Positions 23,145 through 36,042 of a stretch of DNA of 64,000 nt are shown here, piece after piece. The notes under the pieces are model-generated. The model searched no databases, was not told the DNA's origin, and saw only the letters and a program-made list of their open reading frames with translations. Made by a program: the position numbers and the translations under genes. Source of the DNA: Tetracentron sinense. Taxonomy: Eukaryota; Streptophyta; Magnoliopsida; Trochodendrales; Trochodendraceae. Location: the NCBI GenBank assembly GCA_015143295.1, contig CM026551.1, forward strand, positions 47,976,034-48,040,033, in the 5' to 3' direction. The first letter of the stretch is position 1. Each line of letters opens with the position of its first letter.

Positions 23145-24380
23145 TTCTGACCGTTTTCACTTAGATCTCTTCGAAGAAATGGATATCAAGATGAACAAGA
23201 ACACAAGAGGAATGATTTAGGACATGGATCAGAGGAAGAGGGAAGAACAAGACCTTGATCTCAGACAAATGGTGTTTATGAAAAAACTAAAGTGCTGAGA
23301 GAGCTAGTCATTCTTCTCTGAGGCAGTCTTGACCTTTCTTAAGGAGAAGGTCCTCTATTTATAGGTTTCCAAAACGAGTTCTAAGATCTCTATGACAGCT
23401 CATATCCAACTGTCCAAAATATGTCTCTGCCAGTTCAACAAGTTAGTTATAACCATATTAAGGAGTAATGACCAAAATACCCCTTAAGCACCTTTTATCA
23501 TGAGATAAGATCATGAGTTAAGAAAGGGAGCCGTGATGTTCCTAGACAATTTTTCAGTACTTATTTATCACGGCATCTCTATCCTTAACGTGTTCCTCGG
23601 CACCTCCAAACCACGAATCCTAGAACACCCCCCAAGAAAGTGAGTCTAATACATAGAGGGCGGGCCATACGTCTTCCATATACCACTCTTGGAGATGTCA
23701 GGAATATCTTGTCATGAAGTCTTCAACTCCTTATGACGATTGCATTGTGGTGAGAATTTATTCATCTGCTGGGTGGGCAATCCTTTCGCCCTCAGACTTG
23801 TGGTATGCATGCCACAGAGATGAGTATGATTATGCAAGTCATAACTCATAGGTCACATGGGGATTTGACAATTTCCCATAACGCTCTCCTGACTATCAGC
23901 CCGGGTAGCAGTGCCCCGACATAGGATATGGGGTACCTTTGCTGCCATACTGACGGGATAGATGGTGGCCATGATCCATACATCAAATCCCCTAAAGAAG
24001 TGCCTAGGATCAGCTCAGGGTTACACAAGCCGCCGAGATAGGATGTAGGATACGCATGCCACCATTCCTACGGGGATATGATGTCCTTTCCATTCATAAT
24101 CCCTCTTGAGTACCTATGTCAAGTGCATAGGTCTGCATGGTGGAAATTACATCGCCGAAGACCTGCCTTGGCGTTAAACAATCCATCGAATCAGGCAGGC
24201 CATATATCTCATGTTGTTATCACGTGATGCTTTTTGGCATACATGGCAGTTGTTTTGATAATTATCTTACTAAACAGATTCGTACAAATGGGATACAAAT
24301 AAGATCCGCATCCATTTACATGTAAAGCCCTAGCACCAACCAAAACATGCTAAAGTATCATGTTACTTATTGATGTGACA
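23145..24380 (-). mobile_element. Candidate LTR remnant, minus strand
   Basis: On the minus strand a TATA box CCTATAAATAGAGGACC is centred at about 23358, followed by a leader-like stretch. The possible LTR start is TGTCACATCAATAAGTAAC at 24380. The upstream part contains loosely repeated blocks (GGATATGGGGTACC, GGATGTAGGATACGC). No coding sequence and no confirmed target duplication, so it could also be another kind of repeat. Confidence 0.3.
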
Positions 24381-24390
24381 ACAAAAAGTA

Positions 24391-26257
24391 TGCATGTCAA
24401 CATGTTTTGATTGGGTGTTTGGGCAACAGGCAATAGCCAACACTGTTGTTGATCCACTGGTCCCTATTCTAATCAGATCAAATGCAGTGGCGGACACGTT
24501 TGAAAAATGATGGCAAGTACACTACACCATTTTGGTCAACCATGACACTTGTTAAAGGCATTTTGGTAATTTTATTGTTGCGTGTTTGGCTTTGATAATT
24601 AATATGACTTGAGGTTAGAATAACTTAATGAAAATAATTCATAAACTAGGTTTAGTTAGGGCTTGGAACCAAACACAGTTAGTAATGGAATTTTTTGTAA
24701 ACAATGAATTAGGCCATTATATAAGCAAATAGAAAACCTAATTAAATCATTAATCAGAAATTTATTTTATTTTATTTTTTTAGAGTGGAGAACGTTTTGG
24801 AGGAAGGGAAACCGATTGCTGAACTTTTAGTAGATCAGTTTGAGATTGAGATTTGAGGCTCGAGATTATCAAGAGAGTTGGTTGATCCTTTCAAGAAGAT
24901 TTCTACCACGTTGGTTTAGTCTTAAACTTCAAGGAAGAGGCAAGTAGATACTCCATTAATCTTTAAATGCATGTTTTAAAAATGTTTTAAATGATAGTAG
25001 TAATTTATAAGATTCTTTCAATAAAACAATGTTGAAATTTGTGTGTTTGGGGGGTTTAAAGGGAGAAAATTTTGTTTTTTTTCCGTGTTATGTAGCATTT
25101 CATTCGAATGATCCTAGCTTGGTTCGAACCAATTACTCACTATTTGTGTACAATATGTTTACACTGCTCTCGTTCGAATGATCTTGGGTTCGTTCGAATG
25201 AGTATGTGTTTCGTTCGATCAAAACTAGATTGATTCGAACGAAAACTACTGAATTTGACTAGAAAATATAGAAATTGTAGTTTGTTGTAGGATTCACTCA
25301 TGTATGCCTTTGTTTTTAATGATTGCCATGATTGCCACATGTATCATCTGATTATAAAAATTGTATGCATACCAAAGTTATACAATGCTTGCTTAGATTT
25401 AAATTATGATTAATTTTATGCATGTCTAATTAATTATACTAGATTATAATGTTTGATAAACCTGACCATGTGTAGGTTCCATTAATGGGGTCAGTTATGT
25501 ATGACCTCCAAGAATGGGTCCTTTGGTGAACTATGTGTGATCCTAAAATTGAAAACTGAGCAAATTATGTATGACAGTAGGGTTGGAAATTAGGCAATCT
25601 AAGAATGACCCCAAGAGATGGTTAACTGGTAGAGCTATGTGTAACCTAGGTTTAACTGCTTTGGGTGAACTATTTGTGATCCAAACTAGAAGAGCTATGT
25701 ACTACCCAAGTTTAGCTGCTTTGGGTGAACTGTGTACGAACCCAAGCATCCTTTTTTGGGCAAGCTATGTGCTACCCCAAATGACTATCATTAGGGTGAC
25801 CTATGTGTGATCCCTAAGGGCAAGTGAATTGTACCAAGTAATTCATAACAAAACGATTGTACTATTACTTAAAATTGTTATTAATTGCATGTGTAGACAA
25901 TGTGATATTATCATGTTGATATTCTTGATGGTTGTGTTTATCTTGCTTGGTTTTCTGCTCATCCTTGTTATGTTGATTTTTTAAGAAGTACCTAAAGGGC
26001 TTTGAGATCTAGTGGAACATTTCCTTATCTTCATTCTTTGATTGAGAGAGAGAATTGTGGTGAGAATTTTATTAGAACTTGAGGTGTTTCTTTAATTAGT
26101 TTGACTTTAGCAAGAACTTTAGTTGATGCTTGATATTCACATCTATAAATGAATTTTATTTTAGTAATTTCCATTTTACTTTGGGATATATTCCAGGTTC
26201 ACGCTTTGGGAACTGCTGAATAATAAGATATTGTGTGTATATCTTAGGGTTGTGACA
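24391..26257 (+). mobile_element. Candidate solo LTR
   Basis: The block ends TCTTAGGGTTGTGACA, typical of gypsy-type LTR ends. AAGTA stands directly after it (26258-26262) and also directly before TGCATGTCAA (24386-24390), consistent with a 5-bp target duplication. It contains repeated TTCG(T/A)TCGAATGA words (25100-25240) and a degenerate tandem repeat. No PBS or coding region follows. The 5-bp match could be chance. Confidence 0.35.
25470..25830 (+). repeat. Degenerate tandem repeat with CTATGTGTGA(T/C)CC
   Basis: Units of roughly 40-60 bp recur: GGTGAACTATGTGTGATCC, AGAGCTATGTGTAACCTAGG, AGAGCTATGTACTACCCAAG, AAGCTATGTGCTACCCC, GACCTATGTGTGATCCC. Similar repeats are common in plant gypsy LTRs. 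A 79-codon frame across it is a by-product. Confidence 0.6.
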
Positions 26258-26289
26258 AAGTAGAAAAGGGAAATTACGAAAAACAATCA

Positions 26290-26600
26290 TAGAAACTACC
26301 AAAAAGAAAATAGGCCCAAAAAAACCTTACCTAAGGTTTCTACCTAGGGAAACTAAACCCGATCAAGGTTGCTTATGTATCCATCAAAAAGAAGTCAAGC
26401 CACACATAGTTTCAACATGGATGAAACTTGATTATTTCCTTTTAAATTTTATATTCTTTTGAGTATTTGAGTGTCCTATGTTGTTTAGAATCCTGCAGAG
26501 TTAGAGCTTGGCAAGTAGCGAGCTTAGCTCAATATCCAAGGGGATGAGCATAGGGGAAAAAAAGGGAGAATTGATCAAATCACAACAAAAGTAATTAAAA
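26290..26600 (-). mobile_element. Tat/Ogre-like LTR fragment, minus strand
   Basis: The reverse complement of 26330-26430 reads ACTATGTGTGGCTTGACTTC, then GGATACATAAGCAACCTTGA and TCGGGTTTAG, matching 13487-13540 of the solo LTR. No full ends are visible. Confidence 0.45.
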
Positions 26601-26806
26601 AAAAAACACACTAAAAAGTGTGACTGATGCAAAATCTGAGCCAACGATGTCCAAAACCACATATCTCATGCTAGCAGTAATCTCAATGCTACCGGCCTAA
26701 GTTGTTTTTAAAATTAGCTCTATATACTCTTTTTCCCGCCAGCTATGGTACTTGTTTTTGTGTTTCAAAGTGTAGGATATTATCCTTACATCCCAAAACT
26801 TGTTGT

Positions 26807-27245
26807 TAAGGGTGTTATCAAGCCAAGCCGAGCCGAGTAGTGGGATGTTCAAGCCTGTTTGTTAAGTAAATTAAGCTCGAAAATTACAGTCTTACCTTAA
26901 ATTTTAGGAAAAGGTTATAATTGTATAAATGATATTCTTATTATGTAAAATTCAGTATATATTATTAATCTTTACTAGTATATAATAAATATACTTAATT
27001 TTAGAATATAAATGAAGTAAGTGAATTTCGATATTTTAGTAGGTTAATTATATATACATATATATAAATTAAGTCGAGCTTTTAACGAGCCGAGTAGGGG
27101 TGTGTTTAGGCTTGTCTCGTTAACTAAACGAGCTTGAAAATCAAGCTTGAGCTTGACTTGTTTACTAAATAAACGAATGAGCTTGAGCTTTTAATGAGCC
27201 GAGCTCGAGCTGTTTGCAAGCACCTTTATTTGATAATCACCCTAA
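26807..27245. mobile_element. Non-autonomous hAT element (MITE) with 8-bp TSD
   Basis: The left end is TAAGGGTGTTATCAA and the right end, read inward on the minus strand, is TTAGGGTGATTATCAA. The 8-bp CTTGTTGT flanks both ends (26799-26806 and 27246-27253), and the match extends to nine bases, ACTTGTTGT. Subterminal GAGCCGAG/GCTCGAGC words fill both ends (26820-26850, 27070-27215), typical of hAT elements. 439 bp, no coding capacity. Confidence 0.85.
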
Positions 27246-27253
27246 CTTGTTGT

Positions 27254-28084
27254 GGCTCAACTTTGTCTACAAAACTTAAATTTTAATATGATTTCTCATG
27301 TGCAATCATAATTAATAGAGAAATTTAAAAAAAAAAATTAGAATTTTGTCATCTACAGTCTTGCTAGTGGGTCTGGTCAAAGCTTTTGGTCTCTTCTAAA
27401 GCACTCGAACTAAGTCTCAAATCAAAAATCAAGGTTCAGGAAGTGTCTAGAATAATAAAAATCTTAGAACAAAAAAAAAAAATTATGGTTACAAAAGTGT
27501 CTAGAATAGTTTAAAAAAAAAACTCAGAAAATCAAATTCTAAGAGTTTTAAATCACTCTACAGACACAAAAAAAAAAAAACTGAATTTTCTTTGTCAAAA
27601 CCGATCACAATCAACAATTGAGGTTTTTTTTTTTTTAATCATTAATTGGTAATTGGTCTTGTCTATTAGGTCCAGAGGGTTAAATTAGGCCCAAGGACCT
27701 AAATTGGATTCACATCCTCAATGAATTTATCACATGATAAAAGTTACAAAAGCCTACAATTCAAAAATCTCATTCATTAGATTTACTTGTTCAACCAAGC
27801 ATGCTTGACACAAATAACAAGCATTATAGAAGAGGAGAATCTTTGAGAAAATAGTGGGAGAAATAGAGAGATATAAGGTAAAAATACTTAAGCATATTAG
27901 ATGTAAATCAAACTATTTTAGACATGTTTTAAAAATACAGAACAAACTCTTCCAATAATAAAGGTCCTCCCTTCATCTTTGGCACCTCCAAAAAATGAAA
28001 ACCAAACTTCTCTTCTTAAAAGATTGAAATAAAAAATATAGAAAACAAATATAAAAAAAAGTCCTCCAAAGCTTCCTAAAACCC
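27254..28084. other. AT-rich intergenic sequence
   Basis: There are A-runs and T-runs (27328, 27470, 27568, 27627) and a weak duplicated AAGTGTCTAGAATA (27439 and 27496). No gene or repeat family recognised. Confidence 0.5.
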
Positions 28085-29850
28085 TAAGGGCTTGTTTGGA
28101 CGATAGGAATTGGAATTGAGATATATGAATTCCAATTTCAATGTTTGGACACACCAAATTCATCGGAATTACAATATCCATGGAATTGAAAATAAGTTCA
28201 ATTCCTATGTTTCTTTAGAATTGAAATATTTGGAGGATAGATATTGCAATTCCAATTCCTATTGAATTGAGTTTTAAACTCCCGACTCAACCCCGACCTC
28301 GACCCAACCTTCATTCCATCTTTTTCTTTCCATTTGAATACCAAGTTTCACAGCAAAATGGAGGGTTCTTAGCTCTGCTTTTTCCATCTCTATCTTTGTT
28401 TCTCCTGCATTTTTTTCGAATCGAAGGTTATCAGATCATCGTCTATGCACTGATCCACGGAATCTGTTTGGGTAAGTGTTTGAATATCGAGTTTCTACAT
28501 CTTTATGGGTGATTTCTACTTTATTTTGAGGCTTTGTTGGTTTGTTTTCTGGTTCATTTGATGTTAATCTCATTGCAAATGGTGTGTTCTTTCATGTTCT
28601 ATGTTATAGGCATTTTCAATCGTTTTCCTATTGTGCTTTATGCTTATTTGAGGCTAATGTCATAGGTTTTGTTTTATAATCCTTGATCTCTTGAATAATA
28701 GATTATTTTAGCTTAATCGATCTATTTTTTTTGTAATTTTTGTGCATCTAAAATCAATCTGAAATTACTTCTGATATCGAGATTCTATGTTTCAGATTTA
28801 TATATTCTTAATATGACATTTTAAAAAAAAATCATGAGGAGGTACAACCCTCTTAACATGTATGTGAAGTGTGGATCCATATTTTGTGCCCTACTGATCA
28901 GCGATGGAATGCTCAAGAGAAGTGTGAATGTCTAGTTCTATGATTCTTTGGTTTTAAGGAAGGCTTATACCTTCATTACAAACATACCCATAGATCCTAT
29001 AACAGGGAAGAAAAAAAACTTAAAAAAAGCTCTAGACTAACTTGCATCACCATTTTTGCAAATACAGTCTCTTCATGTTTCTTAGTTAGTCATAGTTTAG
29101 TTCCTATAATTCAAGAATAGTGTTGCTGCATATTTAGGTCTGTATGTTTGTGGTTAGGAAGGCGAGGAGAGCGACAAGAGACTGAACTTTCTAGAAATAG
29201 GAATAGACATTATCTCATTTACCTCCAAAATTTGTTTATATTAATGCTTTGAAACTCAACTTTCAGCCAAGCAATAAACCTGTAGATAATTGTTGCTATG
29301 ATAAGTCTATCTTATTGTGTTTGATGCTTCAGTAACAGTGTATCATCTAATGCATCTCCATAGAATTTCCTTAAGATCAGCAATGAACTTTGGTTGGGTT
29401 TGACATCATGCGAAATTTGGGAGTCAACTTGAGTAAGTGCCTACTTTTTCTATTTGACGAGGACTTGCATTATTGAGTGACTGGTCTTGAGTTCTAACTG
29501 AGTTTGCACAGGAGTTAATTAGTGCTCTCAATATTAGATAAAATATTACATTCTCCATATGAACTAAATGTTCACAGATGGTTTGCAATCTGTCTTAGAG
29601 AAATGAGTTCACTGAATATACATTTTTTTTCATGCATTCTTTTATCTGATGCAATCTAAACTTGTAACTTTATGCTTTAGTTTGAGCAGATTCAAAATAA
29701 TATCTATTGTGCAAGTGATGGAGTGACTCCTAAAAGATGCTTGAGTGTGTTAGGACAACTAATGAGACCAATGTTTTAAAACTCCAAAACTAATTCTTTA
29801 TTATTCTTAATCATGCAGATGGATAATCATGGTATGCTAATGGTAGTAAG

Positions 29851-31216
29851 ATGATACAAATGGATGATCATGAGTATGATAGTGATGATGAGATCATACC
29901 TGTCATGGTAACTGCTTTCATAGCTACTAGCACAGCCATTGCAATATGGTATCATCAAAGGTATATAGAGAAAGAACCTTCACATAGCCAAGATGATGTA
30001 AGACGTGAATGTTTGGAAAGGATGTATAGGGGTAGCAACCAAACATGTCGTGATCAATTACGTCTTAGTAAGAATGCATTTGCGATGTTATGTCAGCTTT
30101 TATGTCAAAAGGGAATTTATATGATACGAGGGATGTAACTGTGGAAAACATGTTGCAATATTCTTACACACCATTGCACATAATGTTAGGAATAGAGTTA
30201 TAAAATTCTATTTTAGACGCTCGGGTGAAACAATGAGTCGGCATTTCAATGGAGTACTAAGAACAATTATGAAATTGCATAAAGATTATTTGAAAATTCC
30301 AGAACAGTTGCCGCCTCCTGAGATTATCAATGACGGGAGACTAAAATATTTTGAGGTATAAACACTTGTCAGTTTTACATTTGCATACTTTTTAGATAAC
30401 ACTAGTTTTAGGACTTACTCTCATATGAAATCTAATAAGACTGCATGGGAGCATTAGATGGAACATACATCCCCGCGATGGTTTCTCTTCTAGACCAAGC
30501 AAGGTACCGAAATAGGAAACATTTCATTTCACAAAACGTTCTGGGTGCTTGCTCAATGGACATGAAATTCAGTTATGTGTTGGCTGGTTGGGAAGGATTT
30601 GCCTCTGATTCCAAGGTGTTGTAATCTGCGCTAAGGAGACGGGATCCCCTAGTTGTCCCTACTGGTATTTCATTATTAACAATAATAACTTAGATATTTT
30701 CCTTTAATAAGTGATGAAGAAAGATGAAAAATGACATCACCTTCTTCAATTGTACGTAAATATTATCTCGTGGATGCTAGATATTCAAATGCCACAGGTT
30801 TTCTTGCTCCTTATCGCGGTATTCGTTATCACATCAATGAATGGGTTGGTCATACACCACGAGACCCCAAAGAACTTTTTAATCACCATCATTCTTCAGC
30901 ACGAAATGTAATCAAGAGAACATTTGGATTGTTGAAGAAACGTTGGGCTATATTAAGAACCCAACCATTCTTTGATATAGATACACAAGTTATAGTTGTG
31001 AATGCATGTTGCATTCTTCACAACTATATAAGGTCTGTAGATCCTGATGATTTATTAGACGATTTTGATATGAACTTGCCTACCCAAGAAGTCTCACAAG
31101 ATGAACAAGATGAGCTAATCACACAAGTTCAAGTTACAGAAGAGTGGCAAAAATTTCGGGAAGATTTGGCTACAAAGATGTTTGCTGATTTTCAATGTAG
31201 TCGAAATCGAGTATAA
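29851..31216 (+). pseudogene. PIF/Harbinger (HARBI1-like) transposase, inactivated
   Basis: The enzyme would cut and insert the element at TWA targets in the nucleus. The first block (29851-30138) has an N-terminal helical region. A frameshift near 30143 follows, and the frame then reads HNVRNRVIKFYFRRSGETMS and so on to a splice-donor-like GAG|GTATAAA at about 30356. The next exon has CMGALDGTYIPA (first catalytic Asp, about 30455) and GWEGFASDS (second Asp, about 30606), then a TAA stop at 30618 where related copies have Gln. The last exon reads YYLVDARYSNATGFLAPYRG and continues to CCILHNYIRS. In SARNVIKRTFG (about 30914) the conserved catalytic Glu is Lys. The last intron's acceptor position reads TGTAC|GTAAA, not AG. 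Several lesions together make it inactive. Confidence 0.88.
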
Positions 31217-31639
31217 TAGATTTGTACTGAATTTTAATCTAGTAAAATCAAGAGATGTACTTAGATCTTTTGTGTGTGTGTAGAATGCTATATTTTGATC
31301 TCCATTACATAAATGCTTTGGCAAAAAAGTTTGGCACATTACTTACTTGGCATAGGCGTTTTCATTTCTCAGTCTTGGAGAATAATCTATTCCTATATTC
31401 AGGTCTGTATAAGTTTAGTGGCAGCAAACATCTTAAAATTGCCTTTTCTCATCCTATAATAGACCTCTCAACATAACGATGTTGCTTTATTTTCCACGTT
31501 ATTCTGATCTCTGCATAGATGTAAGTGGTCATGGGGTCAATACACCATTTTGTTTTCTCCTAAGCCATACTTGTGTAAAATTTTGATAGCATCTGTTATT
31601 ATTGTTAGCCTCAAGGTTACAACTCTAAGTACCCTTAAT

Positions 31640-33009
31640 TGTTTCGATGATAACACAATAATGGAATGACTCTTGATGTAGTAATATTTCCATTGAGTAT
31701 GTGAAATTTCATAGAAGAAGTTCATCAAGATCAAAATTCAAGATATGAAGTATTGAAGAGCTTAAATCAATCAAGGTCATCAAGGCAAAAGTCCAAGCAC
31801 TAGTCAATTCTGGAGAAAAGCTTCAAGGAATCAAGCTAATACATAAAGTCAAGCGATTTGAAGCTCCACAAGCTCCATGACAAGAAAGTCACTAAATGAA
31901 GACTAGTGTAAATGTCTTAGGACCTTGTAAAGTCCTCAAGACATTGTATAAAATTGCTCAAAGATTACCTAGACAGACCCTAGGAGACCTAGGATAATTT
32001 GGACATCAATCTAAAGCCCTAAAAATAATTAAAATATTGATAATTGAATGCATAAGGGTCCTAGCATGTTTCCCATCAAATTGGTCTCACCAAGATGAGT
32101 TTACTGAAAAATTTTCAATGAACTTGTCGACGAGTGCAAGGGACTCACTGACGAGTGAGGGACAGTAAAATCCAAATTGGTTACTGCCTTAACTCATCGA
32201 CGACTCATACTGGATTTTCACTAACTCGTCGACGAGTGCCTGCGGGAAAGTCCTATAACGGCTAGTTTTCAACGGCTAGCTCACATTAAGTGCACCCCCA
32301 ACGGCCATTCTGATTGCTCAACTATAAATAGAGTTGATTTATGATCAAAATGCATAATTTTAGAGATTATTATACTATTCTATTGATCATTCATCACTCA
32401 CCAACTTCTAGCAATCAATATTCTGTTTTTGCATTGAATATCTTGAAACCCAATCCCTCACTCATTGAGCATTCAATTCCAATCCATCTTGAGAGATTGT
32501 CAGCCTTGTATTCAATTCTTATCTAGCTCAAATTAGGAGCTTTCAATTCGGATTTAAAATCCATATATTTTCTATAATTGCTAAAAGTCAAGAATCAGGG
32601 ATTCTTGCACTAATTCGAGAAAAGTGTTCTCGTATATCCAAAAGAGAGATTCTCTTGAAGAGGTTCATCCTTAGCCTGTCAAAAGGAGTGTTAAAGGTTC
32701 TTCCTGAGCCTGAAAAAGGATTGTAAGGCTTGCTCTCTGCTGGAAAAGAAGAGCACGATTAGTGAATCGTGTGAAAATCCTTAAAGCGGGAAAGCTTAAA
32801 GATGGGGACGTAGGCAAGTTGCTCAACCTGATAGCATATCTGGTGTCTGGTATTTCTAACTCTCTCTAATCTATATCTCTAATTTTTACATGGTAGTATT
32901 AGTGATAAATTTGTTATTCTGCTATAATCACTTAGTATAAATTTAAAATTTGTCATAAACCCTATTCACCCCCCCCCCCCCCCTTCTAGGGTCCATTATC
33001 TAGGCATCA
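31640..33009 (+). mobile_element. Copia-type solo LTR nested in Harbinger element 1
   Basis: The start TGTTTCGATGATAACACAAT and the end region CCTATTCACCCCCC...CTAGGGTCCATTATCTAGGCATCA are typical of Angela/SIRE-type copia LTRs. A TATA box CTATAAATAGAG lies at about 32320. ACTCGTCGACGAGT-like palindromes occur at 32125-32240. Nothing of a PBS or coding region follows. The flanks TTAAT and ATTAT do not match exactly, so the target duplication is degraded or the ends are a few bases off. A run of 16 C at 32969-32984 may be length-uncertain. Confidence 0.7.
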
Positions 33010-33292
33010 ATTATATCTGTATGAAAACAGTCACATGTTTTTGTTAGAACTGCTGATTAGTTGTCTGGCTACACGTTAGTTATTAAGATTATATGCTAGT
33101 TTTTTAGTTCTCACGAAAACATGGTTTTTCAGAGAGCTCAGTTGCCCAATTCATCTGTAAGCATCTTTAGTTCCTCTGATTAAAAAGTGTCCATTCATAC
33201 AAACTCATTTGCTATTTTTTGGAAATGATACAAGTGTAATGTATTTTCATTGCTTCTACATAGTAAGAAATATTTTTTCTTGAGTTTTTAGG

Positions 33293-34225
33293 ATGGAAGA
33301 AGGAAGTTGTAAACAAAAAGGAAAATATGTGGCATGGAAAATTGAGATGGATCAAGTTTTAACTAACACTCTCATCGACCAAGTGAATCAAGGTAATAAG
33401 TCAGACAATGGTTGGAAGCCTGTGGCAATGACTACAACCATACGAGCTATAAATGAGAAATTTCATCTTTCTATAGACAATGATAAAATTAGGTCCTGCC
33501 TAAAAACATGGGAAAAACATTACAAGGTCGTTAACGAACTCATTAACGAAAGTGGGTTCGGATGGGACGATACAAGAAAGATGATAGTGGTAGATGATGA
33601 TAATGTTTGGAATAGCTATATACAGGTATGTCACATGTTCAACATAGTTGTTATTATAAGAATGTAAAATTTTACTTTCTAAATTCTTCTTATATTGTTC
33701 ATAGGTACACAAGGATACAAAACCATATCGCAATAAAGTTATTGTGAATTTCATTGAGTTGGCAATGGAGATGGTGCCAAAACAATTGGAGAAACTGTTG
33801 CTCAAATGGAATCTGATGAAATAAGCAATGATACTGATCAAGCCACTACCGATGTAGAATTGGAAAACATGAGAGATGCTACTAAATTGAATCCACCAAA
33901 TGGAATCGGAAGTCAACAAAGAGGAGGACATGCAACACAAAAGATACAACGTCCAATAAGGAAGAGGAGTCGTAGCGGTGATGCACTTGCTTCAGCTGTT
34001 AACTCTATGGCTGAGACCATTAAGCTTATGGCAAATGTGTATACTCAACGAGCACCGGCTACATTGGATGTTGATAAGTTGTATCAAGAGGTCAATAGGA
34101 TTCCAGATTTGGACGAGAATATGCATTTAGATATTAATGACTTTTTGACAACAGATACTAAAAAGGCCCAGGTATTTTTGAGCCTTCCTAATGAGGTTAG
34201 GAAGCGGTGGTTTTTGCCAAGTTAA
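33293..34225 (+). pseudogene. PIF/Harbinger ORF with Myb/SANT-like domain, frameshifted
   Basis: In this superfamily the second protein binds DNA and helps bring the transposase to the element ends. The first exon (33293-33625) starts MEEGSCKQKGKYVAWKIEMD and contains the trihelix-like Trp/aromatic pattern (WKPVAMTTTIRAINEKF, IRSCLKTWEKHYKVV). A donor GTATGT at 33626 and an acceptor ATAG at 33704 define a 79-bp intron; the frame resumes VHKDTKPYRNKVIVNF. A one-base frameshift near 33760 follows, and the other frame runs GNGDGAKTIGETVAQMES to the stop at 34223, with a basic patch RPIRKRSRSGDALASAVNSM. A related copy lies in element 2. Confidence 0.85.
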
Positions 34226-36042
34226 TTGATACTATACTTGGTTTTGGATGTTTAAGATTTAGATATACCTTCTATGTCAATGGTTATGATTGTGATAAAC
34301 AAGTTTTGAGATATTTCATTTACATTTTATCATAACCTATCTTTTTGAATTGGAAATCTTTTTTGCATAGTGATTATTATATTGTCTATGTACAAGAGTA
34401 TTACTTGACCATTTCAAATAGAATCTTGTTCACCTTGATAAGCAGATGGTCATGGAAAACAAACTCATGTATCAGGTAATTAATATCCAGCACTTCACCA
34501 AAACAAAACAAAAAATATTGTGGTTGTAATTGTGATTACTTCCAATTACAAATATTTCGCAGACCTGTTTGGATTTCACAACTTCCTCCTGATATATCGA
34601 GTTTGGATTTTAGGTGACCATTGTGTAGTAAATGGGGTTTGGAGATCTTCATGTTTTGACCATTGTGCTCTTGTTTATGTGATTTGTTGTGTTTGTTGGA
34701 TTCCAATTACATGTAATTGCCTCAAAGACCAATATTTACATTGTAAAGGTATATATTTCGAAAGGATAGCAATCTGACATGCTAGTGCGTTCAGTTACTG
34801 GCCTGGGGGTTCAAAATTTTCAGCCAAGCGATATAGCTCTTGAGGTATGCAGAGATTTCCCTTTTGAGTGTTAGCTCCGTGGATCTAACTGGATTTTTTC
34901 TCAATCCCCTATATGATTGCTAGTCCTAGAAACTGGAGCGGCTGCAGATGTTTATAAGCATTTTTTTTTTTTAAGTTTTGTGAATAAGTCTAGTTTTTAT
35001 TTATTTATTCATCTTATTTTTTTAAGAAGGACATGTATGTATATAATTTCCATTTGAATAAACTAATGAATTTTCATGCAATCTTATAACCATCCAAACA
35101 GTGGAATTGAAATTCATATGGTATTTTCAATAATTCTTATGGTCTCAGCCAATCAGTAGAATTTCAATGCATAGGAATTCTAATTCAATGATATTATAAT
35201 TCCAAAGAATTGCAACATCCATGATATTGCAATTCCTATCATCCAAACAAGCCCTAAACAAATATGTAAGGATGTGTTTAGATTTGCGGATTTAGAATTG
35301 ACCCAATGAATTGAATTCCACATAACTAAATTCAACAATTCCGTAGAGTTCATAATTCTGTCATTTGGATGCACTGCTAAATATATGGAATTGAATAGCA
35401 GAATTTCTAATTCCACTATTTGGATGGATAAACATTTATTTTTAAATTTGATTCAAATTAACACATATTATTAAAAACAAATCCACATGTTATGTGTAAT
35501 AAAAAAATAATACATACATGCATACATACACTTTTGGTTGTGCTAGTGGAACAAATATAAGTCTTGTGTAGTAAAAAAACATTCTACACATAAATTAATT
35601 ACATGTATCGTTACACCTTCACACAAACAAATCCTACATAATCATAAAAATCCTACATAATCATAAAAATATCCTTACTAATATCATCTTGCATAAAATG
35701 ATTGCAACCCATATTCAACTCTTTGTCCAATAAATCAATACTAGAACTGCCACCAGTAGCAACATAATCATTGCAAATATTTCTACTACTAAAAAAATGT
35801 CTTCTAAAAAAATTGATAAATATATCATTCTTTCAAAGATAAACCAATAGTGGAATAATCTAAGTAAAGGGATGGCTAAGGACCAATAATATCTAATCCT
35901 TCTTATCTTTATCAGGAAGATCCTTTAAAAGGCAAAATTCTTCAACATTTCCGCTAACAAGCCTCTAACATACATTTAGTCGTTCTACTTTACTGAGATA
36001 TACCATGTTGGTGACCTCTTCATATAGTTCCATTGCATCAGG

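Larger units (their letters stand above)
28088..35254 (+). mobile_element. Complete PIF/Harbinger transposon (element 1)
   Basis: The left end GGGCTTGTTTGGACGATAGG and the right end (minus strand) GGGCTTGTTTGGATGATAGG match for 25 bp with one mismatch. TAA flanks both (28085-28087 and 35255-35257), the three-base duplication expected of this superfamily. It carries the two genes of autonomous PIF/Harbinger elements: a DDE transposase (29851-31216) and a Myb/SANT-like protein (33293-34225), both on the plus strand. About 1.37 kb of the 7167 bp is a nested solo LTR. Subterminal GGAATTGCAATTCC-like words occur at both ends. Confidence 0.93.
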
